Positions 22,617-36,400 of a stretch of 64,000 nucleotides of DNA are shown here, in pieces. The notes beneath the pieces were generated by a model. The model was not told the origin of the DNA and did no database searches. It saw nothing but the letters and a program-made list of their open reading frames with translations. A program made the position numbers and the translations under genes. Origin of the DNA: Allacma fusca (Eukaryota > Arthropoda > Collembola > Symphypleona > Sminthuridae); the NCBI GenBank assembly GCA_947179485.1, contig OX359249.1, positions 43,076,250 through 43,140,249 on the forward strand, in the 5' to 3' direction. Position 1 is the stretch's first letter, and every line of letters begins with the position of its first letter.

Positions 22617-25600
22617 ATTATTGCTATTATTATTAATCTTTATTAAAGCGTCGCAAGGAGTCATTATTAAAATACTGGTTTTCACCCTTGATGCTGTCAC
22701 TTCATCGAGATACCTACAAGGTTACAGTAATAAAACAGACATAAGTCGTAAGGAGCTTAAACAAAATTATTAAGTACATACATCATCTCTTTCAACCAAA
22801 ATATGCTTAATTAGGAGTTTGTCAAATACTCCATATGCACAGTCACGCATTCGACACAGAGTAAGGAGATCATTCCATGCTTTGACACACACATACATAA
22901 TATACATTTGAATAATAGCCGATTTAGCAACACTATGATAAAGTAAAATAGTACTAGAGCATAGCAACCTACCTGACGTTAGTTTTGACAAAAGCATCCC
23001 ATTAACGTAGTTGATTTTACTCCCATAGTGTACAAGTTGATACATAAACTTGCATCTGTAGTATCTGACCCGTTCAGATATAGATAGTATATTATAGTGT
23101 TCATATAGTTAAGACAGAGCTAAAACATTTTTGTCATTACGATTACAAGAATGCAATCTCAAAAGGAAAGTATCTAATTTACACTGTAGTCGATCAATTC
23201 GCGACTTGCAAGCATTGCTCCAAATGAGTATACAATAATCAATGTGACTAAGAACCAGGGAATTGATCAATAAACGTTTAGCACTGTCATTTAAGTAACG
23301 CTAGACCCTAACCAAAGAACCCATATATTTTGCTAATTTTTTAAGAATATATTCAACATGATCTTTGTAGGTAAATTTGTCGTCCAATAAGACACCCAAA
23401 TATTTAAAAACCCACTCTTTCCAGTTGTTCACCGTTTACATACAACTGACAGTCAGACTCAATTGCAGTCGTGGATTTGTTAAAAATGATATATTTAGTT
23501 TTAAGTTTGGGAATTATCATTCATCCAACTATGTACAGCAGATAAATAGTCCTGCATTCGTTCAAATAATCTTAAAATACAAGTATCATAGATAAATATA
23601 ACAAGGTCATCCGCATAAGCGACATAGTCAACAGTAAGATGTTCATTTAAATCAGAGAAAAACATTATAAATAAGTATGGACCAAGTATGGAACCCTGAG
23701 GTACTCCATTCACATCATTGAAGGTATCTGATACAAAATTATTACAAATTATTTTAAATTTACGGTTATGTAGATAGTCATATAGGATACGAAGAATAAA
23801 TATATTGCAAGAAAACCTGGATTGAAGCTTATGTAGTAATAATATACGGGACACAGAATTGAAGGCTTTCTTTAGGTCAATAAACACAGCCAATTCTTTT
23901 ACCAAAGGAGCACTGAGGTACGTGCAAATTTTATGGACAAAGACCAGCACAGCAGTCACACATGCACGATGACGCCTAAACCCATGTTGATTTTCATCAA
24001 GCCTTTTCTCACAATCTAATCACATGCGTTTATATATGATTTTTTCAAACAGTTTGTTTAAGAAGGGGAAACAATGTATTGGTCGGTAGGAATCAGCTTC
24101 CGACCTAGGCCCTTTCCCTTTATAGATAGGTTTTATATGTGCAGTCTTAAAGTAGGAAGGTAAACAACCTAGAGAAAAAATCATATTAAACAACAGCATG
24201 AGTGGTGTAACTAGGGGTGCCTTTAAAAATACATGGCGATTAATAGTGTCATAAGAATTACCTTTGGGACTAAGAGTCATGAACACATTCCAGATTTCTT
24301 TGGGTTCAATGTAAACACCTTTCATAACCAGGGACTGCTTGAACTGCAAGATGTCATTGTCAGTATAATCGCATGCTACGGTAAAAGAAGTGGCTAGTTC
24401 ATTACATATTTCCTTAGGTTCATAAACATATGAGCTAGTAGAGCATAATTTGTAAATTTGAGAGCCAGTTTTCCTATCTATACTTAGAACTTCATCCACA
24501 GTATTCCAAATACCACGAGACGTAGAAATGTTATTCTCAAACTGTGTATTGTAATATATGCGTTTAGAGTGGTAAATACTCGACTTTACATTAGATCTGC
24601 TTTGAGTACCTACTCCACATTGAGTTATAATTATTCAAAATGGCTAGTTTTTTACATTTGTCTCTTAAGTTAATTAATTTGCTTATCTTATCATTGACCC
24701 AACACTTACTAGAAATTTTCACAAATATTTTCTTTAGGGGTGCATTCTAGTTTAAATGTTCGAGGGCAGTAGTAGCGATAACATTATAAACAAAATTAAT
24801 GGGATACCTACCATCTTTCAGAAAACCCCAATTAATTTTACAGAGGTCTGTATTGAGCGATACCCAGTCGATATGCTTAAAAATACGGTACTCTAAAACC
24901 TTACGTGTATTAGCACTACCATTCTTAAAGCTATATTCGAAGTAAAGATAATCATGGTCAGATAAGCCCGTAGAGTTAGAGTGCCATGTAATAGACATTG
25001 CCTTAGGAATATACAGGTGATCAATGAGGGAGCTACTTGTACGCTTACCAACCGTGCGCCTTGTCTGTACATTAATAATTTGCTTGTATTCAAAAGATTG
25101 TAGGCAAGTTAATAGCTCAAATGATTCTAATGAGGAATTAGAAACATCAATATTAACATCTCCAACTATGAAACATTTAGACTTGAGGTTACTTATTTGC
25201 TTTAGAAGGTTTTCCAGAAACATCAAAAACTTTCTTACAAGTGAAGAAGGAGGTCTATACATGGTGATTAAATATATGGACTGATGTTCAGATAAACCTA
25301 CTTTGCATGCAAATAGCTCCACTCCACAGTTAAACAGGTCTAAAACCCAGTTGATAATTTTGTACCTTACTCTATTATGCATATTGTATGTACCCAAGTC
25401 AGTTTGGGAATCAAAGAAGGTTTCTACAAGAGAACATATATCTATAGATTGGCCATAAATAATACTCTTTAACTCTTCGAATTTGTAAGCAGCAATATTA
25501 TTATGAGGAAGTGAGTCAGTGAGGAAGTGAACGTAACAAACTGCATTAAAACCTGCGAAACCAAAAATATATTCGTCGCAAATACCGACGAATATATTTT

Positions 25601-25625
25601 TCTGGACCCATGTGTCCCTTAGAAG
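22617..25625 (-). mobile_element. LINE copy 3 (Jockey/CR1-like) with endonuclease and RT
   Basis: The 5' frame (25640 to 24747, 297 aa) is an AP-type endonuclease: M-Y-R-P-P-S-S, V-G-D-V-N-I-D and the terminal L-S-D-H-D-Y box. Then an RT N-terminal piece (24499 to 24020, with K-P-I-Y-K-G-K-G) and the RT core (23959 to 23501: D-L-K-K-A-F-N-S, G-V-P-Q-G-S-I-L-G-P, Y-A-D-D-L). A C-terminal part runs to about 22770. Frames are separated by stops and shifts, so it is inactive. The 3' end carries AATAAA and an (AAT)n-like tail at 22617 to 22645. Inserted in antisense to the Gypsy fossil. Confidence 0.88.
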
Positions 25626-26875
25626 TACGTGATATCCCATTTCACACTCTTGGAGTAGACTTCCAAGGTGTTTACTCTGAATCGGAGAATGGAAACAAAT
25701 ACGCGCTTTTAATCAACGATCATCTCACTCGCTACATTGTAGCTGCCCCCGTTTCTTTACAAGACACATATAATACTATCAAATGTTGAACTTCTCTAAT
25801 AATCCAAATACATCTGCAATTAATTCAAGATTGAATTACATATTACTTCTCCAAACAATCATGCCACAAATGGATTAGCTGAGAAAGATAATGGTACGAC
25901 CAAAAGAATAATGGCAAAATTTCTGAACCGAAATCACAACGAATGGGAACGTCTACTCCCCTGGGCAGTGTACGCTCACAATGTTACAGTCCATTCTGTG
26001 GCAAATTCTCGCCAGTTTATTTGATTTATGGTCACGAACCAGTTTTACCATGTGAAAAAAAGTTCCCTCAAATACAACTTAAAGAAAAAATTAATCCAGA
26101 ACGTAAAATACAAAAAGTGACATTTTCGAGAGATATCGCTAAGCAAGTTACGGAAAAGTTTCGAAAACGAGTAAAACAAACATTTGATTTGCTACACCCT
26201 GTAATTCCTTATCAAATTGGAGATTTAGTATTATTAGCCGATTTAACTAGTAAAACAGGTACTGCACAAAAATTTATACCCAGGTGGAAAGGCCCCTTTG
26301 AAATTATCGAACAAGAAAACCCTCGCCGTTTTATACTGATTGACAAAAGAGAAAACAAAAACTCTAAAGCGTTTACTGCCATTTCCCAACATATCAAACG
26401 TTTCTACTCACCCGAGATCTATTAATCAAAAATACAGTCTGCCCAACCATTACGATCAATGATCTAATTACTTTCATCACTTACTTTTAGATTTTTAGGG
26501 CATTCTTGATGTACAGCCGTCATTTAACGACATTCAAATCATTGAATGTACACCCGGCGACTCTTTGCCACAATCGACCTATGTTACGAGTACTAAAACT
26601 TCAAACTACCATGACCCGATATTAAAATCACCGTATCCAAAAATTCCTAGATTTGTTTACACTGACCGATCACCTCCTACATGAACAATTTCTACATTTC
26701 GCGGTTTTATAGACGACATGAACAACGCACTTGACTATGGCGAACTTCCTCTGACTCTTCCAGCGACTCGAAAACATTCACCATCCAAACATATAGAAAT
26801 CGACGATGAACTCATTTACCTATCGTCCGGACAAACTACACCAAAATCATCACCACCAACGTCACTACCGGCAAC

Positions 26876-27276
26876 CAGGGGTCGGATTTATGTAGGAAGA
26901 CGGGAAGAATCTTCCCAGGGAAAAATATTTTTCACCAGGGAAATTTTCATACGGAGTTGCAAACAGGGATTTTCAAATCTGTTGACCTTTTTTTCAGCAG
27001 GGATTTTCGAAATTGTTGAGGTGTTTCACTGGAAATGATTTTTGCCAACAGGGATTTTTGAAATTGTTGAGGTGATTTACGAAAATATTTTTGTGTCAGC
27101 AGTGATTGTCAAATTCGTTGACCTTTTTTCAGTAGGGATTTTTGAATTTGTTGGGGTATAATACGAAAATTGTTTTGTCAACAGGGAGTTTTAAACTTGC
27201 TTCGAACAGGGACATCATGACCAGCAGGGAAATTGAAAAAAATCTTCCAGGGAGATTTACAAAAATCCGACCTCTG
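26876..27276. mobile_element. hAT-like element, CAGGGGTCGGATTT ends, 401 bp
   Basis: Left end CAGGGGTCGGATTTATGTA, right end complement CAGAGGTCGGATTTTTGTA; perfect 8-bp target duplication CCGGCAAC (26868 to 26875 and 27277 to 27284). The interior repeats CAGGGATTTTTGAAATTGTT. Inserted in the Gypsy tail. Confidence 0.94.
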
Positions 27277-27450
27277 CCGGCAACTTCTCCCTTTAATTTT
27301 GAATGGTTTAATTGTATCCCCTTTCCTACAGACAACATTTTCCATCGACAACAAGATGAACTCGCGAAAACAATGTTCACCACCTGTGAACAACATTATT
27401 TAAACCTGCAAAGGCCTTATCTTCCTCCAGAAAATGTAGATTGAAGAGTG

Positions 27451-30400
27451 AGACGGCCGCTCGCTGATTGTATAGGAATGGCAGGAGTGAATGACTGACT
27501 TAGTGACAACATTATCTAATGAGCGTGCTTTGTATTAAAGTTAAGGACGCGTTTTGTAATGTTCTTTGTTTTATTTATATTTTTTGAGGGAGAGTCCAGA
27601 AAATCTTATCATGACCTACTTTAACCTCAAGCTGTTCTTGAGGACGCTCTATCCGTGAAAAAAACTAATATTCTTTAGTGGCTTGTAACATTTAAAGGAA
27701 AACAGTAGCTTTTAACTGCTCGATACCCAAACCCACGAATTTCTTTTAATTTTTGTAAATTATTTGAAAGGTTCTTTTTAATTAAAATTATTTTAGTTGT
27801 TGGGTACTTGCTTTACATTTATTTTCCATCAAATCACAGACATCCTAAAATTCACAGTCTTTGCCTACATCTGCAGCCATCAAACAATTTATTCTATAAA
27901 ACTATTTATTCAATTTTAGGTATAATAGATTAAGAGAATGCATTCATGACTTCATTATAGAAATGCATTAAGAAATGGGCTTAAAGATTGAGGAGCCAAC
28001 TACTCCGAAATAAAGTTAATGACTCGTTTTTTCAACTGACCTGACCGGAAGTACTCTATTTTACTCTTAGTGCCCGTTCTTAGCTACACTCACCAACCCT
28101 CTACCACTTTTCCTCCTCTTACAATATATATATATATATTAAATTTGCATTTTTGGTGCTTCTGTATGTAGCTATGATTCTAATGCTGCTCATTTCATGT
28201 TCAAGTGTACAGTCGCCTCCGCTTTTTACTAATCACTAATCACCACTCTTAAAATGCTTGTATTTGGCTGAGACTGACTTATTTGACCTTAGCAAAGATC
28301 GAGACTCTGCCTTCCTAATTTACATGTGGGAACTCGCGTCCTAGAGAAAGATACTAGCTCTTCGTACCAACAGATTCAACTCAAGGTTACAGGTGAGAAC
28401 AACTCACAAACCACAGCCCTCAGAGTTATAATTTGGTCAACTCATATATTAGCTTGAAAATTAATCACTTACGTTTAACACATTACAGACTGACCTGCCA
28501 GTTTTATCTCCAGTTCCAGTGGTCTCTCATGCGTACTTTGTACTGTACTATTATAGCAATCAGCAAATGCTTTGATTTTTCTCTTTTAATAATACTATCA
28601 CTTTTTGAGTAAATAAAGTCGGCTGCTTTTGAAGTAACAAAAAATTACCAAAATTTTACCAATAGGTACTCACCTGCTTGCTTCATTGTGTACTTCAGAA
28701 CTCTTTGAGTTACATGTGCCTGGTTAGCTAGCATCGGAGATTGACATTACCAACTCACACAGTTTTTTGCACAACAGGTAATCCAAATCCCTTGCTCAAA
28801 TTCTCGTCCTCTTACCTGCTTGTTTAGCAATCCATGTGGCCTAAAGGCCGTTACTCCGTGTCACTTTCTGGTCTTTGACCCTTTGAATGTTATCCCTGAG
28901 GATTTGACGAGTACAAAATTACTTCAAAGTGTGCGTTATCAATAAATTGTATAGCATTTTGGGCATTTCTGGCAGAAGGATTATCTACTTACATTGCAAA
29001 AGGAAAATATGGGGAAATCTCTTATACATGACAAAGAATTAGGTGAGCATATCATATTAAAAGATTTCCCCCTCAAAAATGGAAATTAGCTTGAGTCATC
29101 GAGTTGTTTCCTGGTGATGATTTACATGTTCGTGTATCTACGGTGAAAACAAGTGAAAGTGAACACACAAGACCTATTCCCAAGATATGTCCACTTCCGA
29201 AAGAGTTTTTTACTTACGGGCATCGAAAGTGATTGTTTCAATTAAGCTTCAGTTGTTCTGGAAAATCACTTTTTGGTGCTGTGTCAACATTTTCGATTTC
29301 TATTTTAGCCTCAATACATATGCCTATTTTTAAGATGTATTTATTGTGGAGTCAAATATTATGATTCTATGAAGTATCATGTTGTTATTTTCCACTCACT
29401 TTACATTTCAAATTACCTGTTTTCTTGAACTGGAATTGTTCAAGCCTTCAACTGAGTTCTTTATTTCACTGAAAATGTTGTATCCAACCTGTATTTTAAC
29501 TAGTCGCACTGTCTCCGGTGGTTTGCAGTGTTTCTCTTAAAAAGAGTACGACGCAGGCTAGTAGTTTTACGGCTAGTAATATTAAAATTCTTTTTTGGGA
29601 ATTTTTTCCCGAGGTGTTCCTCGTGATTTTGAATAAATTTTATTTTTATTAAAAATATAACGTTACACGTTACAAAACTTCCTTAAGTACACAATTGCTT
29701 GTGTCCGTTCAGTCAACTCATCATTTCGCCCAGCGCTGCAAAGCCAGCTGTTGTTGGCTTTTAAAAACGTTTCATAGTTTGTTGGTTCAGTTGCACGATT
29801 AAGAATAGTTCTGTGCAAATGCTAGTAGCTATATATAAACATTAGCATAACACACAGAGAAAGGGCGAAAGGTTTAATCGGTTAATGTTAAAATATTCTA
29901 GACAAAATGATGCAGTTAATGAAATGAGCCATCGGCTTCGCCCATGGTAAATATATACACTCAAATTGTAAATACATTCCTATTACAAACCGCAAATAAG
30001 CCGAACAGTTATCCTTCAAGGTAATTGGTAATCTCAATCACAAATCAATACGAGCTTTTAGCCGTTAAGAGGGAGAGCGAATATTTACTTCTCATAAACG
30101 TAAAATTGTGTTATCAGATATGGGATCAAGCCACTCCTTGCGTTTATCGCGTATAACCACCATTTCCCAATAACAGCCTATTGGCTTGATCCGCTAATAT
30201 TAAAATTATATTGCCGAAATATTTTTTTCCAAATCGAGTTTTGTCCTTCTTTTCTGAAATTGTGCACGGATTTAATTTCTTCCCTTCACGCGAAATTCAA
30301 AAGATTTATGACCAGGCCAAATTATTCTACAAAGTACGTAATATCTTCTGAATATTCCTGCTCTTAATGAGGATGGACTTTTCACCTACTTTCCCATCAC

Positions 30401-30696
30401 GCACAACCGACAACTGCACAAGCAGGAAACAAGTTACCGACAATCACACCCGATTCGGCCAATGATAGAATTTCCGTGATCCGATTCCTTCAACTCAATT
30501 ATTTCAATTCAATAGCTCATTCCCTGAGTGAATCAATGATTGATTTTGAGCCGGCGCCAAAACACAGAATTGACTTGACAGTTCACTCATCCTCTCTTCG
30601 TTTTTTTACTTACACTCACTATCCTTGTGATATCCTTTTCCAGCTTTTCCTATTTTTAATTTGCAAAATTACTTGCTTGGGGATACAGCATTACAT
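27451..30696. other. 3.2 kb gene-poor stretch
   Basis: No domain-bearing frame on either strand. A (TA)n run lies at about 28126 to 28139. An imperfect hairpin CCATCGGC/GCCCATGG is near 29932 to 29950 without Helitron-type flanks. GC is low throughout. Confidence 0.4.
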
Positions 30697-30704
30697 AGCT
30701 ATAC

Positions 30705-30979
30705 CAGGGGTCGGATTTTTGTAAATCTCCCTGAAAGATTTTTTCATTTTCCCTGCTGGTAATGGTGGCCCTGTCGGAAGCAAGTTTAAAACTCCCTGTC
30801 GAAAAAACAATTTTCGTAATACACCCCGCCCCCCCCCCAACGAATTCAAAAATCCCTGCCAAAAAAAGGTCAACAGATTTAAAAATCCCTGTTTGCAATT
30901 CCGTTTGAAAATTTTCCCGCTGAAAAATTTTTTTCCCTGGGAAGGTTCTTCCCGTCTTCCTACATAAATCCGACCCTTG
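30705..30979. mobile_element. hAT-like element, CAGGGGTCGGATTT ends, 275 bp
   Basis: Same family as the element at 26876 but in the opposite internal orientation: the words here are AAAATCCCTG. Left end CAGGGGTCGG, right end complement CAAGGGTCGG; perfect target duplication AGCTATAC (30697 to 30704 and 30980 to 30987). Confidence 0.93.
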
Positions 30980-30987
30980 AGCTATAC

Positions 30988-32660
30988 AGAGCTTTGTGAT
31001 TACCTTTGCTTTGGAACTTCTCTCAAATTCACTTCATTCGATCCTATCTATTATGAGGTATTAATATTAGTCTTCCTTATTGTGTTAAAGCACCAAGTGC
31101 CAATGTATTGTGTATAATTATATTATGTTATATTTATTACTTAAAAATAAAAACAAGCGGAGGATGCTTGCGTGCTTGCTTGCGTTATAAGGTAGTTCCC
31201 CGCATGGGTACAAAAATGTAATTTTTTGAGGTCAGAAATAGATCACGAAATCAAAAATTAAAATAGCTGCGACCAAGACATTTTGACTTAAAAAATTTAG
31301 TTATGCATCATACCATGTGACCTTTATTTTTTATTCTTCGAAAGCATAACTTAGTACTAGAATTATCAATAGCTATAAACGTGATTATATAAGTGTAGAA
31401 AATGTAACATATATCAAAATCTACGAAATGACCGACAAGTTCAGTGCAATATTTTCGATTAAGCGAGGCAGACACGGTTTCACTTGGTAATCATAGAGCT
31501 TCCTGGAAAGGTTTCTGATATATTCGGTTGAATGTAAATCAGATTTCAAATTCGAGTTCCTCATGCTCTATACCTTCTAGTTACGCTGCATTTTGGTAGA
31601 ATACGTCCAATAATATTTCGAGTTTTTTGACTGAGGTTGGTGTTGGATGAGCTCCCTGTTTTCTCTGATATTATCAGTGGATTGCATATCAGAGTTCACA
31701 CTCAAGTACCCCATGCTCTATAAGTTCTAGTTACGCTGCATTTTGCTAGAATATGCAAAATAATATTTGGAATATATTTGTAGGTGAATGTTTGCTGTGT
31801 GGTTTTTTAGATGTCTCTACTTAAGATTGGTATTGCAAGGCGTAGCTCTCGAGCTATCGAGTATAGCTATTTGCAGCGCCGATGTAGTTTTACTTTCCGG
31901 AAGGTTGGTCTGGAAATGTTGCAGATAAGATGTTATATTTGGTATCTCCCATAATTAAGTGATTTGGGAATAGCTTAATCTTACTATACGAAGAATAGTT
32001 TGTGGGGAATGTTTTTTGCAGCGATTTATATTGCAGCGAGAGTAAATGGTGAACGTCTTCTCAAGAGTAAATCCAAGATCGTAATGATAACATTTATTGA
32101 GAATTAATCATAATCAGAAATAAGCACTACGGCAAATCTCATCGACAATAATCTAAAATTCTGAAATAATAAATTGTAGTTGATTCTTAATCTAAATAAT
32201 ATGAAGCGCTGTTGTTGTTCGCAACAATATTTGCGTGGAGTTCAAATTTAGAATACCAGCAGGAGCAACTGAAATTCATACTAAACTAAAGCAGATTCGG
32301 TTGCTTTCCTGCGGGTAATGAAAAAAACCTTCCTGTGAGAAAGATGTTTGGAAAAATGAAATTAGAGGTACAAAAATGTTGAAAAATTCCGTGTAAGTAA
32401 TATTTGAACATATCCAACAATAAATACATATATACCGTTAAAACGTTTTACTTGGCAATTGTTATCGCTATTATACTTTGACTTAAGATAGTTATAGTAA
32501 AAATCTAATGTTTGCTAATGTCTAAACATGAAATTCATGCGTAAATTGGTTGATTTAAGTACACACTACTTTTTGCCATAACAAATAGAGCAATATTGGG
32601 AGTTACCATGATAATGTCCTTGAAAGAGGATTTTCTGAAAAAATTTAAATATCTATCATT
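30988..32660. other. Gene-poor stretch with a 150-bp direct duplication
   Basis: A block with ATGCTCTATA and TTCTAGTTACGCTGCATTTT occurs at about 31520 to 31622 and again at about 31668 to 31772 (150-bp spacing). No gene seen. Confidence 0.5.
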
Positions 32661-32666
32661 GTACCT

Positions 32667-32892
32667 TCAATTTGAATTTTTATTTTTAGTTATGACATGA
32701 ATCTTCGTTCTATTTCTAACTAAATCCACCGATTTTCCAAAAACGTTGTTTACAATCTGCTTGTAGAACGTCTTCTCAAATTGTGAATCAGTGTCCAACT
32801 TTCCAACCTTCATGGAACCGTGAGGTAATTTCAAGTCGCTCTGTAATTCAACTTGGTGAGCAGACATTTCAAAGATATTGTCAGTGTCATTG
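32667..32892 (-). mobile_element. Polinton/Maverick fossil: DNA polymerase B fragment
   Basis: The minus-strand frame carries N-N-V-F-G-K-S-V-D-L-V-R-N-R, matching the N-x-x-F-G-K-x-x-E-x-x-R-x-R signature of protein-primed B-family polymerases of Polintons and relatives. Only a small piece of the polymerase remains. An old, broken fossil. Confidence 0.65.
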
Positions 32893-32950
32893 CTTGTGGC
32901 ATGGTAACTGGTATAGCGCCCCGCGCTGAACCAGTTACCATACCACAAGC
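32892..32950. repeat. Palindrome with 21-bp arms at the edge of the Polinton fragment
   Basis: GCTTGTGGCATGGTAACTGG at the left and its complement at the right differ at one base; the 17-bp spacer holds GCGCCCCGCGC. It marks where recognisable polymerase sequence stops. Confidence 0.85.
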
Positions 32951-33499
32951 AACCTCAACCAATCCTATCCTCTCCCTTTAATTCCTAAAACCTTCTCCAA
33001 TCTCCTCTCTTCCCTCTTATTCCCATCTCCTTATTCTCATCTTCCGGACCTAACTTAACTTACATACTATGACTATGGACTATGAATTCTATAAAATAAT
33101 GCTTACATCTATGTACTTACTATTACCTAACCTAATTTTTGGTATTCATTCTTTGGCCTTGAAAGCGCGAACTTCTTCCGATTCCTTGTCTAAATCTAAT
33201 TTTCTTTGGTGAATTCTTATTATTGCTCTAAAATTATCTTGATTTGACTTGCACTAACTTTATTCTAATTCTTTGGTGGATTACGGTTTATTGCTTCATT
33301 TTGGTGTTACTTATAATAAACTTAACCTAACTGTACACAAAGTACCCCCCGTCATTTTCTTCTCTTCCGTCCTTAACTATTTTAATATTCACGCATAGCT
33401 CCTTCTTTTTCTATTGGCGGAAGCTCCTTCTTTTGCAAGTCATCAAAAGAAGTTTATGCTTCGTAAGGAAAGATACCTGATAACCGCGGATGGAGAAGC

Positions 33500-36400
33500 G
33501 GACTGTGTGAGATGAAAAACGTGCAGTCGGAATGTTACGTGTATGAAGAGATGTGTGAATGAATGCCTGGACTCACTATTGGTTATATTTTTAAACCCAA
33601 AAAATAAAGTAATTTTAATTAGTCAAAATAATATTAAGAAAATGGCAAGTGGATCAGAAGTAGATGGTTCTTGGTTGGGTTCTGGATAGATACTCTTTGA
33701 ATAAATAAAAATACAGAAAAGTACGAAGTGGCTTGAGCGCCAAAATAATATTCCAGAATATTTTCTGGGTCAAGTTTGATAAGTGACACAAAGGTGAAAA
33801 ATACCTAATGATGGTCAAGTCATGGTTCAGGGTGGCTGTCCCTGATTTACATTATCGGCCAGGTAGTCGATAGTCTAAAAATACAGAGAGAACATTCTAA
33901 GTGTTGCACCAGGTTCCTACAAGCTACTTATCTGCTTTGCACTTATTAACTTCCTCCAGGTCGACACACAGGACTGACTTCTTACAGGCAGGTTCACTCT
34001 AAATGTTGGTTATTCACATAGGGAATAAACATGCCGCCCCCGCACTATGTATAGCAAAAGTAAAAAACTGCCCGCAGGTACTTCGCCAACACCGAATCCT
34101 TTCCCCATTCCATACCGTAGCATCCACAATAGACAGCGTCCTTTCGGATTACAGAGCTTGCGCTCCCGCATAATCTATTGGTCTGCTTGCGGTATCACAA
34201 GTAATGTTGGAGGTGACCTCCTCGATTGTGGTTCCACCGGGAAGCAACACCAGCTTGGTCACTGGCCTCTTAAAAGTGCCAGTTGCTGTTCGCACTGTGA
34301 CCGTTCGGATGAGCTGTTGGTCATCTGCAGGGTTGGGGTGAACTTCTTGGATTCGTCCTAACTTCCAGGTTTGTGGCGGATGCTGGTCGTCTCGGATTAC
34401 AACCAGGTCTCCCACCTCTATGTTCTTCTGGATGCTCTGCCATTTGTTCCTCCTCTGGAGTTGTTGCAGGTACTCGGCCTGCCAGCGATCCCAGAAGTGC
34501 TGCTTCAGCTGTTGCTGGAGCTGCCAACGGTCAAGTCGGTTGACCTTGATGTGTCGAAGGTCCGGTTCAGGTAGTGCCATGGGTGGTTGTCCCTTTAGGA
34601 AGTGTCCCGGGGTTAGCGCTGTCAGGTCGTTCGGGTCTGATGATAATGGACACAGTGGCCTCGAATTCAGGCAGGCCTCAACCTCCTTTAGTAGGGTGTC
34701 GTATTGGGCGTAGTTCATGACTGTCTTCCCAATCACTCTCTTTAGGTGATGTTTTGTAGACTTCACGGCCGCCTCCCATAAGCCTCCCATATGCGGTGCT
34801 GCGGGTGGGATGAAACTCCAGGAAGTGCCATTGTTCGCCAGCGCCTTAATGACGTCATTTTGAAATTCCTGGGTCATCATTAGGTCAAAAAGATCCTGAA
34901 TTTCCCGTCGAGCTCCGACAAATGTTGTCCCATTGTCGCTCTTAATCGTGGTGGGTCGGATCCGTCTGCCACAGAAGCGTCTTAGGGCTGCTAGGAACGC
35001 ATCCGTGGTCAGGTCCGAGACCAACTCCAGGGTCACTGCCTTGGTGCAGAGGCATACGAAGACGGCTATGTAAGCCTTATGTGTCCTGGTTCCTCTACCT
35101 GTCAGGGTGTCTCGGATGCTTACAGGTCCAGCGTAGTCCGTTCCAGTATTTGTAAATGGAGGGCTGATTCTGACCCTTGGTTCAGGAAGGTCCGCCATCA
35201 ATTAGAACGGGGATTGCGCCTTCTGAATGACGCACTCCTTGCATCTATTAATGACTTTTCTCACCTGAGCCTTTCCTCGGATGATCCAAAACCGGCGCTG
35301 CAACGTAGCCAATGTTAGGCTGACTCCAGCATGCTTCAGGTCCAAGTGATGATGTTTAATTATCAGATCCGTGATGTGGTTCCTGGGTAATAAGAGGGGA
35401 TGACGGTTGTCATAGGGCAAATCCGCTGCTCTCAGTCTCCCTCCAACTCTGACCAGGTCATCCTTCAGATATGGGGTGAGTGACAAAAGGTTGGATTTTT
35501 TATGGCTGGGTTTCATCTCCCTCAAATTTAATAATCTCGGGTCTGAAATTGGATTGTTGTACTGTGTATATCAGTCGGTTCTCGGCATTGCGCAATTCTC
35601 CAGGACTGAGCTGAACTTCGTGGACTTGTTGTCGTGGCTTCCCATGATATCTCCATAATCTTATCCACCAGCATACGTGTCGTCGGAGCCTGTTCCAATT
35701 TGAGTACCTGGTCACAATTTCTAGGATATCTGGATACCGTGTTTCTGTAGTTGCGGTGAGTAGCACCTGTTGCTGTAAGGGGCGGAGCTCCGCCTGGAAT
35801 CTTTCCTCCTGCTGCAATGTCAATGAGGGCTGCTTTGTTGCGGATCGAGTTGGTTGGGGATGTAGGCTAGTTTCCTGGAGGAAGTTCGGGCCTTTCCACC
35901 AGAGGGCATTTTCAATAAGATCTGCCGTGGATATGCCTCTTGATAGCAAATCCGCTGGATTTAATTTTCCAGGTATGTGGTACCATTGGGTTGCTGGGAC
36001 GTGACTCTGAATCTGAATCACACGGTTCCTCACAAACGTCTTCCACTTCTGTGGCTCACTCTTGATCCAGGCTAATTTTATTGTTGAGTCCGTCCAGGCA
36101 ATACATTCGGTGTGGATAATCTCCAGGGATTTCTTCACAGTGATCATCCACTCGGCCAGTAATGCTGCTGCGCATAACTCAAGTTTAGGTAAACTTTGTT
36201 CTTTTGTGGGTGCTATCCTGGTTTTTGCACCCACGAGTCTGATTGTGATTGTTGTTGTGGAGAAGCTCCTGAGGTACACTGTCGCTGCATACGCCTTCTC
36301 GGATGCGTCTGCAAATCCATGTAGTTGGTACTGGGTTGCTCCTAACCAACTAATGCAGCGTGGGATCCTTACTCGTTCCAGGTCCCTAATCTCCTGGTAA

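Larger units (their letters stand above)
21560..27450 (+). mobile_element. Ty3/Gypsy-type fossil, broken, split by a LINE and a hAT-like element
   Basis: Parts recognised in order: reverse transcriptase (V-F-L-D-D-I-L-F-F, Y-L-G-H-I-I), RNase H to integrase linker, integrase zinc region (H-D-N-P-T-G-G-H-L-G), integrase core (T-L-G-V-D-F-Q-G), then the C-terminal integrase domain (P-R-W-K-G-P-F-E-I, about 25943 to 26425) and a tail. The LINE at 22.6 to 25.6 kb interrupts the integrase region, and a 401-bp hAT-like element interrupts the tail. Several breaks; only parts of pol remain. Terminal repeats not identified. Confidence 0.85.

Noticed and set aside
28126-28139. (TA)n run as a regulatory site
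   Set aside because: A simple microsatellite with no gene nearby.
29932-29950. Hairpin as a second Helitron end
   Set aside because: No CTRR at the right distance and the arms are imperfect.
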